NCBI GenBank assembly: GCA_030950585.1 | Contig: JAUZRG010000079.1 | Location: forward strand, 1-44,406 | Direction of reading: 5' to 3' | DNA from: Mariprofundaceae bacterium | GTDB taxonomy: Bacteria; Pseudomonadota; Zetaproteobacteria; Mariprofundales; Mariprofundaceae | DNA: 44,406 bases | In this document: positions 17,442-26,363 of the stretch, one piece after another | Numbering within the stretch: position 1 is the first letter of the stretch | How the letters are laid out: each line of letters begins with the position of its first letter | The notes under the pieces: model-generated | Database searches by the model: none | Told to the model about the DNA's origin: nothing | The model's input: only the letters and a program-made list of their open reading frames with translations | Program-made: the position numbers and the translations under genes

Positions 17442-18983
17442 TTAGATGCCTGAATATTGCGCATGTATTTCTTTGGCATGCATATCAGGTAATTTATTTA
17501 ATGCTGCGATATAGGCATAGGCTGAAGCAAGAACAATATCGGTATCTGAGCCTTGACCATTGACCACGCGGTTGCCTTCTTGCAGTCGAACCGTGACCTC
17601 ACCTTGAGCATCCGTACCAGAAGTGATGGCATTGACTGAGTATAACAACAGTTTTCCTGCTGGTTCGATAAGGGAGCGAATGGCTTTGAATGCAGCATCA
17701 ACAGGCCCATCACCACGGGCAGTGGCATGGTGTGTCTTACCATTAATCTCTAAATCAACAGCAGCAATCGGCACATCTTTTGTTCCCGATGCAACATGTA
17801 AGGAGAGCAAACGAATATTATCACTGCTTTGATTGTTATCATCAACGATCAGAGAGAGAAGGTCTTCATCAAAAATTTCTTTTTTCTTGTCAGCTAGAAT
17901 TTTAAAGCGTTTAAATACTTGCTTCAGGGTTTCATCATCTAACTTTGTATCTAATTCCTCGTAACGCGCTTTAAGTGCAGCTCTACCTGAATGTTTACCC
18001 AGCACCATGCGATTGGTGCTCCAACCGACTGATTCAGGGGTCATAATTTCATAGGTCTTTTTATGTTTTAGCATGCCATCTTGATGAATGCCTGACTCAT
18101 GGGCAAAAGCATTCGCACCAACAATCGCTTTGTTGGCTTGTACAGACATGCCTGTGATTTGACTGACAAGGCGAGAGCTAGATACAATTTTTGTGCTATC
18201 AATATTGGTTTGAATATTATATCGGTCAGGACGTGTTTGGATCACCATCGCAATTTCTTCTAAAGAGGCGTTGCCAGCACGTTCGCCCAAACCATTGATG
18301 GTACATTCAACTTGGCGTGCGCCATTTTCAACAGCCGCCAATGAATTGGCTACTGCAAGACCTAGATCATTGTGGCAGTGAACAGAGAAAATCGCTTGAT
18401 CTGAGTTTGGAACACGTTCAATGAGTGTGCGAATACGCTCACCAAATTCTTGGGGGGTCATGTAACCAACGGTATCAGGAATATTAATGACGCGTGCACC
18501 TGCGGCAATGGTCGCCTCTGTGACACGGCAAAGAAAATCCATATCAGATCGACCCGCATCTTCAGCAGAAAACTCAACATCATCGACAAAGTTTCTTGCT
18601 AATTTAACAGCATTTACGGCCATCTCTAAGACTTGATCAGGCTGCATGCGCAACTTGGCTTGCATATGAATAGGGCTGGTAGCAATAAAGGTGTGAATAC
18701 GAGCACGTTCTGCGGGCTTGACAGCCTGTGCAGCACGTTCAATATCACCTTTTGATGCACGAGCAAGACCAGCGATGATAGGGCCGTGAACTTCAGAGGC
18801 TATGCGTTGAACCGCTTCAAAATCTCCCGGTGAGGCAATGGGAAAACCTGCTTCAATAATATCGACACCTAAGATTGCCAGTTGATGCGCTACCCTTACT
18901 TTTTCATCGATGTTCATAGAACAACCTGGAGATTGTTCGCCGTCTCTTAAGGTTGTATCAAAAATATAAAGTTTATCAGTCAT
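17442..18983 (-). CDS. leuA: 2-isopropylmalate synthase
   Basis: Condenses acetyl-CoA with 2-oxoisovalerate, the first committed step of leucine synthesis. The length of 513 residues is standard. The catalytic barrel shows [17 protein letters not shown] near the N-terminus, [13 protein letters not shown] (metal-binding HxH), and [27 protein letters not shown] lies in the linker region. The C-terminal 130 residues form the allosteric leucine-binding domain. It overlaps pssA by 8 nt, so the two are cotranscribed. No leader-peptide attenuator is visible directly in front because pssA is there. Confidence 0.95.
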   Translation of the reverse strand: MTDKLYIFDTTLRDGEQSPGCSMNIDEKVRVAHQLAILGVDIIEAGFPIASPGDFEAVQRIASEVHGPIIAGLARASKGDIERAAQAVKPAERARIHTFIATSPIHMQAKLRMQPDQVLEMAVNAVKLARNFVDDVEFSAEDAGRSDMDFLCRVTEATIAAGARVINIPDTVGYMTPQEFGERIRTLIERVPNSDQAIFSVHCHNDLGLAVANSLAAVENGARQVECTINGLGERAGNASLEEIAMVIQTRPDRYNIQTNIDSTKIVSSSRLVSQITGMSVQANKAIVGANAFAHESGIHQDGMLKHKKTYEIMTPESVGWSTNRMVLGKHSGRAALKARYEELDTKLDDETLKQVFKRFKILADKKKEIFDEDLLSLIVDDNNQSSDNIRLLSLHVASGTKDVPIAAVDLEINGKTHHATARGDGPVDAAFKAIRSLIEPAGKLLLYSVNAITSGTDAQGEVTVRLQEGNRVVNGQGSDTDIVLASAYAYIAALNKLPDMHAKEIHAQYSGI

Positions 18984-19740
18984 GATGGGTCTCTGAATCT
19001 GTATTGGGCTGTGTACGACGATTTCTAGCTAGGCGCGTTCTTAATATTTTTTGGCGTTGATACATACTTAGCAATGGACCATGCAAGCAATATAAAAGTG
19101 TGCCTATAAATAAAACAGCAGCAGGGTAGCTGGCAATCAGGCCTAAGATAGCTAAGATCAATAATAAGACAGTAAAACGACGGGGCTTTTTGATGTCCAT
19201 GTCTTTGCCTGCAAAAAATCGAATGCGACTAACCATGAGATAGGCCAAGGCCGTTGATAGGCAAGTCCAAACAATGGCGATGGGTTGTATATCGTATTGT
19301 TCATACATGAGCACCGCTGAACTAATGAAAATAGCAGTGGCTGGTGTAGGCAAGCCCTGAAAATAACGCTTATCATCATGCGCTGCTTGCGTATTAAAGC
19401 GCGCCAAACGTAAGGCCGAACATGCTGTGATAAAGAATGCGGCGACACCACCAAGATTTCCCATTGAAGGCAAAGCCCATAAATACACCAGTAATGCAGG
19501 TGCAACACCGAAAGAAACCATGTCGCACAGAGAGTCATATTCTGCGCCAAATTGACTTTCAGCATTGAGAAGGCGTGCAACACGACCATCTAAAATATCA
19601 AATACGACAGCCATAATAATAGCCCAAGCAGCATGCTCATAATTGTTTTGAACAGCAGAAATAATGGCATAGAACCCTGCGAAAAGACCAAGCGTGGTGA
19701 GGGTGCTAGGCAGAATGTAGATACCCCGTTTTTGTTTCAT
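18976..19740 (-). CDS. pssA: CDP-diacylglycerol--serine O-phosphatidyltransferase
   Basis: Inner-membrane enzyme making phosphatidylserine, precursor of phosphatidylethanolamine. 254 residues with multiple membrane segments. The CDP-alcohol phosphotransferase signature is complete: [19 protein letters not shown] then [13 protein letters not shown] polar basic tail follows. The pssA-leuA order is common in proteobacteria, usually with psd upstream; here only a short psd-like remnant precedes it. The ATG overlaps that remnant's stop (ATGA). Confidence 0.92.
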   Translation of the reverse strand: MKQKRGIYILPSTLTTLGLFAGFYAIISAVQNNYEHAAWAIIMAVVFDILDGRVARLLNAESQFGAEYDSLCDMVSFGVAPALLVYLWALPSMGNLGGVAAFFITACSALRLARFNTQAAHDDKRYFQGLPTPATAIFISSAVLMYEQYDIQPIAIVWTCLSTALAYLMVSRIRFFAGKDMDIKKPRRFTVLLLILAILGLIASYPAAVLFIGTLLYCLHGPLLSMYQRQKILRTRLARNRRTQPNTDSETHHD

Positions 19741-19835
19741 ACCTTGTCCTTAGTGGTTAAAATGATTGTTCCTGCTTGCACAATATCACCGACTTTAATT
19801 TGATCACCGACAGTAATAGCTTCTTCTGTTTTCAT
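19737..19835 (-). pseudogene. Short ORF resembling the C-terminus of phosphatidylserine decarboxylase
   Basis: Thirty-two residues, starting MKTEEAITVGDQIKVGDIVQ and ending in a TGA that overlaps the pssA start. The segment EEAITVGDQIKVGDIVQAG resembles the VkvGDkVkaGetv ending of short-form phosphatidylserine decarboxylases, whose gene (psd) normally lies just upstream of pssA. No LGST cleavage site or other psd sequence is present upstream; an in-frame stop lies 54 bp before the ATG. It could be a psd relic kept because it couples translation to pssA, or a chance match. Confidence 0.35.
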
Positions 19836-19978
19836 GTGCCAAATTATTACATGTCTTTTACAACATGGGTAGACCCTTTGTGTGTTCTAGGTCATAAAAT
19901 GTGGTGATCACTTGCTATCAATATGGCCGAAGATTAAGTTTTGCCTGCTGAGTCAACATGAAGCAAGGGGAAAGATCA

Positions 19979-20176
19979 ATGAGAGTCTTATCATGGGTAT
20001 TAGTCATATTGTTAGTGACAGGTTGTGTTGGAACCGTTGTGGGGACAGCAGCAGATTTAGTCATTGAAACCGCAAAGGTTCCATTTAAGGTTGGAAAAGC
20101 TGTGGTGGATGTTGCTTCTGATGATGATAGTGATGATGAGAGTAATGATGTGCAAGGTGATGATAGTTCTTCATAA
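19979..20176 (+). CDS. Small lipoprotein
   Basis: The start at 19979 is set by AGGGG upstream and by the signal sequence. The 65-residue product has a lipobox (LLVTGC), then a short valine/alanine helix (GTVVGTAADLVIETAKVPFKVGKAVVDVA) and a very acidic Asp/Ser tail (DDDSDDESNDVQGDDSSS). Function unknown. A DUF457-like membrane protein gene follows after 25 bp. Confidence 0.65.
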   Translation: MRVLSWVLVILLVTGCVGTVVGTAADLVIETAKVPFKVGKAVVDVASDDDSDDESNDVQGDDSSS

Positions 20177-20201
20177 GGGTTGTTAATTTAAGGAGTCTCA
20201 C

Positions 20202-20750
20202 TTGGAGTTTAAAGGACATATGCTAGGTGGTATCATAGCTGGTGCAGCGGTCGCTTCCGCCGCCTACTTTGTTGGCGAAAAAGCAGGTCTTCCTTTGCTA
20301 GGTGCTGACAAAGAAAGGCAGATAGCCGCAGGTTTTATTTTTTTAACAGGTGTTTTTTTCAGTATTTATCCTGACTTTGATAGGCCCACTGATATGCGTA
20401 GCTGGTTTTATCGGCTGTTATTTGTTGGCTTATTAACATTGGTTTTTCAGCATGAGTATGAATTGGTGGGTTTGGTTGCCATTATCGCGATTATTCCTAT
20501 CTTAGGTTATGAACAAAGCTCATCTCATAGTTGGGTCTCTGTGATATTGTACCCTGCCTTTATTTTAATTGTTTATAAAACAAGCCCCATTACCAGTGAT
20601 TTTTCTACCAGCTGGCAAGTACAGCAAATCATTGATTTGTTTGTGGATCAGTTTTGGTGGTGGTTGGCATGTATGATGGGATGGGCTTCGCACCTTATTT
20701 TAGATTGTGAAAAACTTCTTTTTATCGAAAATGATAAAGATCATTATTGA
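20202..20750 (+). CDS. DUF457/YdjM-like membrane protein
   Basis: TTG start with AAGGAG eight bases upstream is preferred over the ATG at 20220, which has poor spacing. The 182-residue product has about five membrane segments, an N-terminal KGHMLGGIIAG motif and YPDFDRP near residue 58, then HSW and HLILD. These His/Asp positions match the membrane-bound 'metal-dependent hydrolase' family YdjM/DUF457, whose activity is not established. It precedes thiI. Confidence 0.65.
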   Translation: MEFKGHMLGGIIAGAAVASAAYFVGEKAGLPLLGADKERQIAAGFIFLTGVFFSIYPDFDRPTDMRSWFYRLLFVGLLTLVFQHEYELVGLVAIIAIIPILGYEQSSSHSWVSVILYPAFILIVYKTSPITSDFSTSWQVQQIIDLFVDQFWWWLACMMGWASHLILDCEKLLFIENDKDHY

Positions 20751-20757
20751 ATACACT

Positions 20758-20776
20758 GTGAATGATTTGCATTCAC
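20758..20776. repeat. 7-bp stem-loop between the DUF457-like gene and thiI
   Basis: GTGAATG-ATTTG-CATTCAC is a perfect hairpin followed by an AT-rich stretch (TTATCTTATAAAAAT). It may terminate the upstream gene or be an operator for thiI. There is no clean T-run. Confidence 0.35.
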
Positions 20777-20801
20777 TTATCTTATAAAAATAGCGACACT
20801 T

Positions 20802-21932
20802 ATGAAAAAAATTCTTATCCATTATAGTGAAATTGCTCTTAAAGGCAAAAACCGAAGAGCATTTGAGCAACAGTTAATTCGTAATATTCGTAAACAGTTT
20901 CAGCCTCATGCTGTGGTGCGCAAACACGGACGTATCTTGGTTTCGTTTGAAGAGTTAGAGCAAGCGATGTTGGATCACTTGTGCCAAATTCCTGGCATTT
21001 GTCATATTGCACAAATTCATATTGCTGAATTGGATATTGAGCATATGTATCAGGTGGCAAAAGAGGTGTTAGCAGAACAAGCACCAGAGGCAGGGACTCG
21101 TTTTGCTCTGCGTGTTAAACGAGGAAACAAACAGTTTCCGCATACATCTCCAGCCTTAGGCTATGAAATAGGTGGCCGTCTCAAGGCTGACTTTGACCTA
21201 CAAGTTGATCTTAGTAACCCGACACTGAGCCTACATCTCGAAATATCAGATGATGAAGCTTATGTTTTTAGCAAAAAATTATTGGGCGTTGGTGGTTTAC
21301 CCGTGGGAAGTAGTGGGCACGGTATGGTGCTCTTATCAGGTGGCATCGATAGTCCTGTGGCTGCTTATATGATGATGAAGCGCGGCATGCGTGTGAGTTT
21401 ATTGCATTGTTTTAATAGTAGTATTAACCGAGATTTTAGTAAAATTAAAAAATTAGCTCAACAGTTATCCCGTTTTCAACCTAACTTGCGTTTATATATG
21501 CTTGATTTAGAAGGTTTTCAGCGTCATGCTATTGCCAATGTTCCTGATAAATTACGCATGGTTATTTATAAACGGCATATGTTGCGCACAGCGGTGACTG
21601 TGGCAGAAAAAGTTAATGCACAAGCTTTGGTAACGGGTGATTCTTTAGGTCAAGTTGCCAGTCAAACCTTAACAAATATTCAAGCTATTTACGATGTCTC
21701 ACCACTACCTATTTTATCGCCTTTAATTGCACTGGATAAATTAGAAATCATTGATATTGGCCGTCGTATTGGTACTTATGATATTTCCATTGAAGAGTAT
21801 TGTGATATCTGTTCATGGTTGATCGCAAAGCATCCAGAGACGCATGCTAAAAAAGCAGAGGTTGCTCACTTTGAGAAGATTTTACCTTTAGATATCGAAT
21901 CCCCAATGACAACAGAGATCTATTCAGTTTGA
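20802..21932 (+). CDS. thiI: tRNA 4-thiouridine synthetase ThiI (short form)
   Basis: Adenylates U8 of tRNA for sulfur insertion. 376 residues: N-terminal ferredoxin-like and THUMP domains (KILIHYSEIALKGKNRRAF), then the PP-loop ATPase with VLLSGGIDSPVAAYMMMKRG and TGDSLGQVASQTLTNI. The C-terminal rhodanese domain of E. coli ThiI is absent, as in short-form enzymes, so the persulfide is presumably delivered differently and thiazole synthesis is not implied. No Shine-Dalgarno is visible before the ATG; a TATAAA lies about 15 bp upstream. Confidence 0.93.
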   Translation: MKKILIHYSEIALKGKNRRAFEQQLIRNIRKQFQPHAVVRKHGRILVSFEELEQAMLDHLCQIPGICHIAQIHIAELDIEHMYQVAKEVLAEQAPEAGTRFALRVKRGNKQFPHTSPALGYEIGGRLKADFDLQVDLSNPTLSLHLEISDDEAYVFSKKLLGVGGLPVGSSGHGMVLLSGGIDSPVAAYMMMKRGMRVSLLHCFNSSINRDFSKIKKLAQQLSRFQPNLRLYMLDLEGFQRHAIANVPDKLRMVIYKRHMLRTAVTVAEKVNAQALVTGDSLGQVASQTLTNIQAIYDVSPLPILSPLIALDKLEIIDIGRRIGTYDISIEEYCDICSWLIAKHPETHAKKAEVAHFEKILPLDIESPMTTEIYSV

Positions 21933-22164
21933 ATTAAGTTTAATATGGCATCATTCGCACCAGATCATGAGAGTGATGAAACTGAAGTGACCATTTAGTT
22001 TCCAAGGCTTATCAGTAGTTTTGTTGCCTCCTCCTCCTTCAAAACTGCTGGTATTTATTCTGTTTGTGCAGACAAGATACACATACAGAAGGCTACCGGG
22101 TCAGAAGTACGGTTCCTCCTCCTTTCCGTGCCAATCGGCCTGACCCGGGTCATGCTAACTTAAT
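21933..22164 (+). ncRNA. Candidate structured RNA or leader with two CCUCC-loop hairpins
   Basis: A 260-bp gap between thiI and the two-component operon contains nested pairing. The closing stem is 21933-21940 with 22157-22164 (ATTAAGTT/AACTTAAT), extended by 21947-21951 with 22152-22156. Inner stems: 21978-21983 with 21997-22002 (GAAACT/AGTTTC); 22011-22023 with 22040-22052 (13 bp, two G-U); 22058-22068 with 22080-22090 (one mismatch); and 22096-22104 with 22140-22148 (CCGGGTCAG/CTGACCCGG) enclosing 22107-22112 with 22126-22131. The second and last have loops with CCTCCTCC. No promoter or T-run terminator is clear. Strand is unproved: the minus transcript would show GGAGGAGG loops, like CsrA sites. 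I do not recognise a known family. Confidence 0.5.
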
Positions 22165-22214
22165 CAAATTTATAACACATACCCCATTTCTTTTTGAAAA
22201 AGGATATAGCTAGA

Positions 22215-22895
22215 ATGCGTATATTACTTGTTGAAGATGATATTGAATTGGCAACTGAGCTACGGCACAACCTACAAAAAAAAGGTTATGCTGTTGATAT
22301 GGTTCATGATGGCGCAGAGGCATCTTTTATGGGGGTCACAGAACCTTATGATGCTGTGATCTTAGACCTTGGCTTGCCGAATAAAAATGGGCTTGAAGTT
22401 TTGATTGAATGGCGAGCTTCAGGGATGTCTGTCCCTGTTCTGATTTTAACTGCGCGTGGTGCATGGTATGAAAAAGTAGAAGGTTTTCGTGCGGGTGCAG
22501 ATGACTACTTAAGTAAGCCCTTCCATACCGAAGAATTGTTGTTGCGCATGCAGGCGTTGATTCGACGTAGCAATGGTGCTGCACACAAAACATTACAAGC
22601 AGGCATTTTATCTCTGGACGAAGAAGGGCAATTTGCCACGCTAGGTGAGAAAAAATTAGATTTAACCGCGATGGAGTTTCGTTTGTTGCGCTATTTCATG
22701 CTTCATCCCGATAAAATTCTTTCAGAACCCCATTTGCTAGAGCATGTGTATGATCATGCTGCTGAAAAAGAAAGCAATATCATCGAAGTTTACATCAGTC
22801 GTTTACGCAAAAAGATGGGTAAAAAAAGTATTCGCACACGACGTGGTCAAGGTTATGTGTTTGATCCTACGGCAATATGCATTCCCGCTCCCTAA
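22215..22895 (+). CDS. OmpR/PhoP-type response regulator
   Basis: The ATG at 22215 is preferred (AAAAAGGA upstream); a TTG at 22194 would add seven residues. 226 residues: a receiver with acidic residues E7-D9, phosphoacceptor D51 in VILDLGLPNKNG, the TARG switch and SKPF lysine, then an OmpR-type winged helix (EFRLLRYFMLHPDKILS, ESNIIEVYISRLRKKM, IRTRRGQGYVF). It overlaps the kinase gene by 19 nt. Its leader is the structured region at 21933-22164. It resembles PhoP, but the signal is unknown. Confidence 0.9.
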   Translation: MRILLVEDDIELATELRHNLQKKGYAVDMVHDGAEASFMGVTEPYDAVILDLGLPNKNGLEVLIEWRASGMSVPVLILTARGAWYEKVEGFRAGADDYLSKPFHTEELLLRMQALIRRSNGAAHKTLQAGILSLDEEGQFATLGEKKLDLTAMEFRLLRYFMLHPDKILSEPHLLEHVYDHAAEKESNIIEVYISRLRKKMGKKSIRTRRGQGYVFDPTAICIPAP

Positions 22896-24184
22896 GTGGT
22901 CGCCTGGCGATGAGTCTGGCGTTTAGCTTAATCTTATTTTTTGTGATTCAAAGTATATTGGCAGGCTTAGAAGTTCAATTATTGAGTGAGCGAGTGGTGG
23001 AGTCACGGCTTGAACATGATATGGAAGAGGTGGTTTCCTCTTTATATATTCGTTCAAATGGTCAGTTTCAAGTCAATTGGCAGCGGGTACCAAGTATTTA
23101 TCGCCGCCTAATGTCTGGGCACTATTTTGTAATTCAAACCCCTAGGGGGTGGATTTACTCACGATCCTTAAAGGGGAATTCTCTACCTCAATTACCGCTT
23201 GGTTTTCATCATGGAATTGAAGGTCCTCAGTCTTTTTCTCTTTCTGTATATACACAAAAGTTTAATTTTTATGGGCATGAGATGCAAATTCATATTGCCG
23301 AAGAAACGTCCTTGGTTAGCCAAACAGTTTTAGCTTTTCAGAATCATTTATTGCCTATTTTTGTGGCTATGGTGTTGTTATTGCTTGGTTTCCAAATGTG
23401 GATTATTCGTTCAAGTTTAAAACCTCTAGTGAATCTTCGTTCTGAAATTTTACGTTTAGAGCGTGGTGAAATTCAAAAGTTAGTGAATGAAGGCCCTACA
23501 GAAATTCAGCCGATGATTGATGAGGTGAATCAACTTTTACAATTACAAATGCAGCGACTACAACGTTCACGGCATGCTTTGGGAAATATGGCGCATGCAC
23601 TTAAAACACCTTTAACATTGATGACTCAGCTTTTAGATCAGGATGTTGAAAGCAATAAAGAACGCTTAAAGCAACAGTTAGGTGTGATTCAAGAAAGAAT
23701 AGATCGTGACTTGGCACGAGCAAGGATGGCAGGTCAGGTTCACGGCGGTATTTGGCCTGAGCCGGTGAAAGACATTGAAGATTTGGTGGCAACGCTGAAT
23801 ATGATTTATCGCGATCAGGCAAACATCACGCTTGATATTGATGGCCTTATCCGTATCCCTGCTGACCGTGAAGACATGATGGAAATTCTAGGTAATTTGT
23901 TGGATAATGCTTGTAAATGGGCAAAGGCTGAGGTTCGCTGTAAAATCTGGTGTCAGCAAGGTTTGCATCTGTGCATTGAAGATGATGGCAAAGGCATGTC
24001 TTCTGAAAATATGCGTAATATTTTAAAGCGTGGCGTTCGTTTTGATGAAAGTGTGGCTGGGCATGGGCTTGGGATGTCGATTGTTCAAGAAGTGGTGCAT
24101 GCATATGATGGTAGCATTGAGCTCAATTTATCGGATGAGCTCGGTGGTTTAAAAGTACATATTACTTTGTTTGCGATGGATTAA
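22877..24184 (+). CDS. PhoQ-like sensor histidine kinase
   Basis: 435 residues. Membrane segments at about 10-30 and 158-177 flank a periplasmic sensor of about 125 residues. A HAMP-like linker (SSLKPLVNLRSEILRLERGE) follows, then the H-box GNMAHALKTPLTLM with H240. The ATPase has the N-box EILGNLLDNACKWAKAEV and G-boxes IEDDGKGM and GHGLGMSIVQEVV. The order kinase-after-regulator and the H-box resemble PhoQ. The periplasmic part lacks a strong acidic cluster, so a magnesium signal is not assumed. Its stop overlaps the proB stop by 4 nt from the opposite strand. Confidence 0.88.
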   Translation: MHSRSLSGRLAMSLAFSLILFFVIQSILAGLEVQLLSERVVESRLEHDMEEVVSSLYIRSNGQFQVNWQRVPSIYRRLMSGHYFVIQTPRGWIYSRSLKGNSLPQLPLGFHHGIEGPQSFSLSVYTQKFNFYGHEMQIHIAEETSLVSQTVLAFQNHLLPIFVAMVLLLLGFQMWIIRSSLKPLVNLRSEILRLERGEIQKLVNEGPTEIQPMIDEVNQLLQLQMQRLQRSRHALGNMAHALKTPLTLMTQLLDQDVESNKERLKQQLGVIQERIDRDLARARMAGQVHGGIWPEPVKDIEDLVATLNMIYRDQANITLDIDGLIRIPADREDMMEILGNLLDNACKWAKAEVRCKIWCQQGLHLCIEDDGKGMSSENMRNILKRGVRFDESVAGHGLGMSIVQEVVHAYDGSIELNLSDELGGLKVHITLFAMD

Positions 24185-25311
24185 TTGGATACTGGCCGCA
24201 TGACTAAATTATCTTGATGAATGACTGATTCAAAATCCCTATAACCCAAAATACCTTGAATATCCTGACCTTGTAAGTGCAATAAATTCTTGATTTCATC
24301 TGAGCGATAGTTGGCTAAGCCACAAGCAATGATGCGATGCTCATCATCATAAATGTCGATGCAATCACCTTTATCAAATTGACCTTCAACACGAATCATG
24401 TGTTGATGTAAGACACCTTTGTTGTTTGTTTGAATCATTTTCGCTGTTTCTTTTGTGATCCAAACTTTGCCTTTAGGCTCTAAAATATCAGCAATCCAAT
24501 GTTGACGGCGCGACTGACGGTCTTTGCCACATGCAAAAACAGTACCAATATTTTGACCATCTAATAAGCTGAAAAGTTGCAAAGGATCTTGACCCGTCAT
24601 AATGACAGCAGGGATGCCACCTTTGGTTGAAATACGAGCTGCTTTGACCTTGCTTTGCATGCCGCCAGTGCCAAAAGAACTACCTGCACCTTGTGCCATA
24701 CTGCTAATATCATCAGTAATCTCTTGAACAATACCGAGTCGTTGTGCATGAGGATCGTGATGCGGGTTGGCCGTATACAAGCCATCAACATCAGTCATCA
24801 TGACAAATAAGTCGGCATGAACCAATAAACTGACCATAGCACCCAGAGTATCATTATCGCCAAATCGAATTTCTTCTGTCATGACGGTATCGTTTTCATT
24901 AACGATGGGCACTGCACCAGCACGAAATAAGGTTTGAGAGGTATGGCTTGCATTTAAATAACGTCGTCTATTACTAAGGTCGTCTCTTGTTAATAACATT
25001 TGTGCAACAGTCATGTCCATGTTTTGAAATATATCTGCATACGCATGCATCAGCATAGGTTGACCAACAGCTGCTGCGGCTTGTTTTTTGTGCAGGCTTA
25101 AATCTTGATCAAGCCAAGCAAGGCGTACACGCCCAAGCGCGACAGCACCTGAAGAAACAATGGCAACTTCAATGTTTCGTTTTTTAAGCTCATGAACTGT
25201 TTTTGCTATTTGCTGAATTTGCTGGGTACGAATACCACTATCAGGATCAGCCAATAAAGAGCTTCCTACCTTTAAGACAAGGCGACGAATATGTTTGAAC
25301 TGACTACGCAT
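24181..25311 (-). CDS. proB: Glutamate 5-kinase
   Basis: Phosphorylates glutamate in the first step of proline synthesis. 376 residues: amino-acid-kinase fold with RRLVLKVGSSLL, VSSGAVALGRVRL, PIVNENDTV and GTGGMQSKVKAARI, then a PUA domain from about residue 280. The PUA domain is usual for proteobacterial ProB. It overlaps obgE by 8 nt, the common obgE-proB arrangement. Confidence 0.95.
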   Translation of the reverse strand: MRSQFKHIRRLVLKVGSSLLADPDSGIRTQQIQQIAKTVHELKKRNIEVAIVSSGAVALGRVRLAWLDQDLSLHKKQAAAAVGQPMLMHAYADIFQNMDMTVAQMLLTRDDLSNRRRYLNASHTSQTLFRAGAVPIVNENDTVMTEEIRFGDNDTLGAMVSLLVHADLFVMMTDVDGLYTANPHHDPHAQRLGIVQEITDDISSMAQGAGSSFGTGGMQSKVKAARISTKGGIPAVIMTGQDPLQLFSLLDGQNIGTVFACGKDRQSRRQHWIADILEPKGKVWITKETAKMIQTNNKGVLHQHMIRVEGQFDKGDCIDIYDDEHRIIACGLANYRSDEIKNLLHLQGQDIQGILGYRDFESVIHQDNLVMRPVSN

Positions 25312-26320
25312 TCATCTTCTTTTGTTTTACCATATCCCATGTTTGATACAGTAATTCATCGATTCCCTCACCCGTTACTGCTGAAATCAGCAAGTAAGGT
25401 AAGGATAAAAGCTTCACTTCTTCTTCTAAATGATCACGGCCTTCTTGGTCAAGTGCATCAATCTTATTGATGATAAGAATTCTAGGTTTTTCCGTTAATT
25501 TTTTACCATAGCTAGATAATTCGTGTTCTATTTCATCAATTTGTTGTTGTAAGCTTTGCTCCAACATGCTCACAGATTCGACAAGGTGTAATAACACACT
25601 GGTGCGTTCAATATGACGTAAAAAGCGATCGCCAAGTCCTTTGCCTTCATGCGCGCCTTCAATAAGACCCGGTATATCCGCCACGACAAAACCATCGCTA
25701 TGACCCATTAACACTTGGCCTAATTTGGGTTTAATGGTGGTGAAAGGATAGTCCGCAACACGCGGTTGTGCATTAGAAATACGTGAGAGTAGCGTTGACT
25801 TCCCTGCATTCGGTAGGCCTAAAAGGCCAACGTCCGCCATGCATTTTAATTCAAGAAAGAAGATCGCAGGCTCAGCAGTAATCCCTGGTTGGGCATAACG
25901 AGGTGTACGGTTAATACTCGTGGCAAAATGTTGATTACCAAGACCACCTAAACCACCTTCAGCTACCATGTAGCGGCACTTATCATGGTCTAAGTCAATA
26001 ATAACATGCCCATTTTCGTCTTTAATAATGGTACCTACAGGAACGATGACTTCAACATCAGCACCATTAGCACCATTCATGTTTTTGCCCAGACCTGATT
26101 GGCCATGCTTTGCTCGAATATGTTTTTGAGTATATAATTCTAAAAGTGTGTTTTGGTCTTTGCTGGCAATGAGATAAACATGGCCACCGCGACCACCATC
26201 ACCACCCGCAGGCCCACCTTTAGGAACATATTTTTCGCGTCGGAACGCACTGGAGCCAGGTCCGCCGGACCCAGCACAAATTTCTACTTTTACTTCATCA
26301 ATAAATCGCATTGCGGACAA
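25304..26320 (-). CDS. obgE: GTPase ObgE/CgtA
   Basis: Ribosome-associated GTPase linked to 50S maturation and stress response. 338 residues: glycine-rich Obg domain (RFIDEVKVEICAGSGGPGSS; GGPAGGDGGRGGHVYL) then the G domain with GLPNAGKSTLLSRI (G1), YPFTTIKPKLG (G2), DIPGLIEGAHEGKGLG (G3) and INKID (G4). There is no long C-terminal extension. The usual rplU-rpmA genes are not upstream; gmhB is instead. Confidence 0.96.
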   Translation of the reverse strand: MSAMRFIDEVKVEICAGSGGPGSSAFRREKYVPKGGPAGGDGGRGGHVYLIASKDQNTLLELYTQKHIRAKHGQSGLGKNMNGANGADVEVIVPVGTIIKDENGHVIIDLDHDKCRYMVAEGGLGGLGNQHFATSINRTPRYAQPGITAEPAIFFLELKCMADVGLLGLPNAGKSTLLSRISNAQPRVADYPFTTIKPKLGQVLMGHSDGFVVADIPGLIEGAHEGKGLGDRFLRHIERTSVLLHLVESVSMLEQSLQQQIDEIEHELSSYGKKLTEKPRILIINKIDALDQEGRDHLEEEVKLLSLPYLLISAVTGEGIDELLYQTWDMVKQKKMNA

Positions 26321-26363
26321 TGATGTATGTTGAAGGCTAAGTTGCCAATAGGTAGGCGTGTTT

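Noticed and set aside
21933-22193. TPP or SAM riboswitch, 6S RNA or RNase P RNA
   Set aside because: The conserved cores of these RNAs (for example the TPP CTGAGA and the RNase P catalytic core) are absent, and the hairpin layout differs. A GTGATGA...CTGA pair looks like a box C/D or k-turn by chance.
22877-24184. True PhoQ responding to magnesium
   Set aside because: The gene order and H-box are PhoQ-like, but the periplasmic domain lacks an obvious acidic cluster, so the signal is left open.
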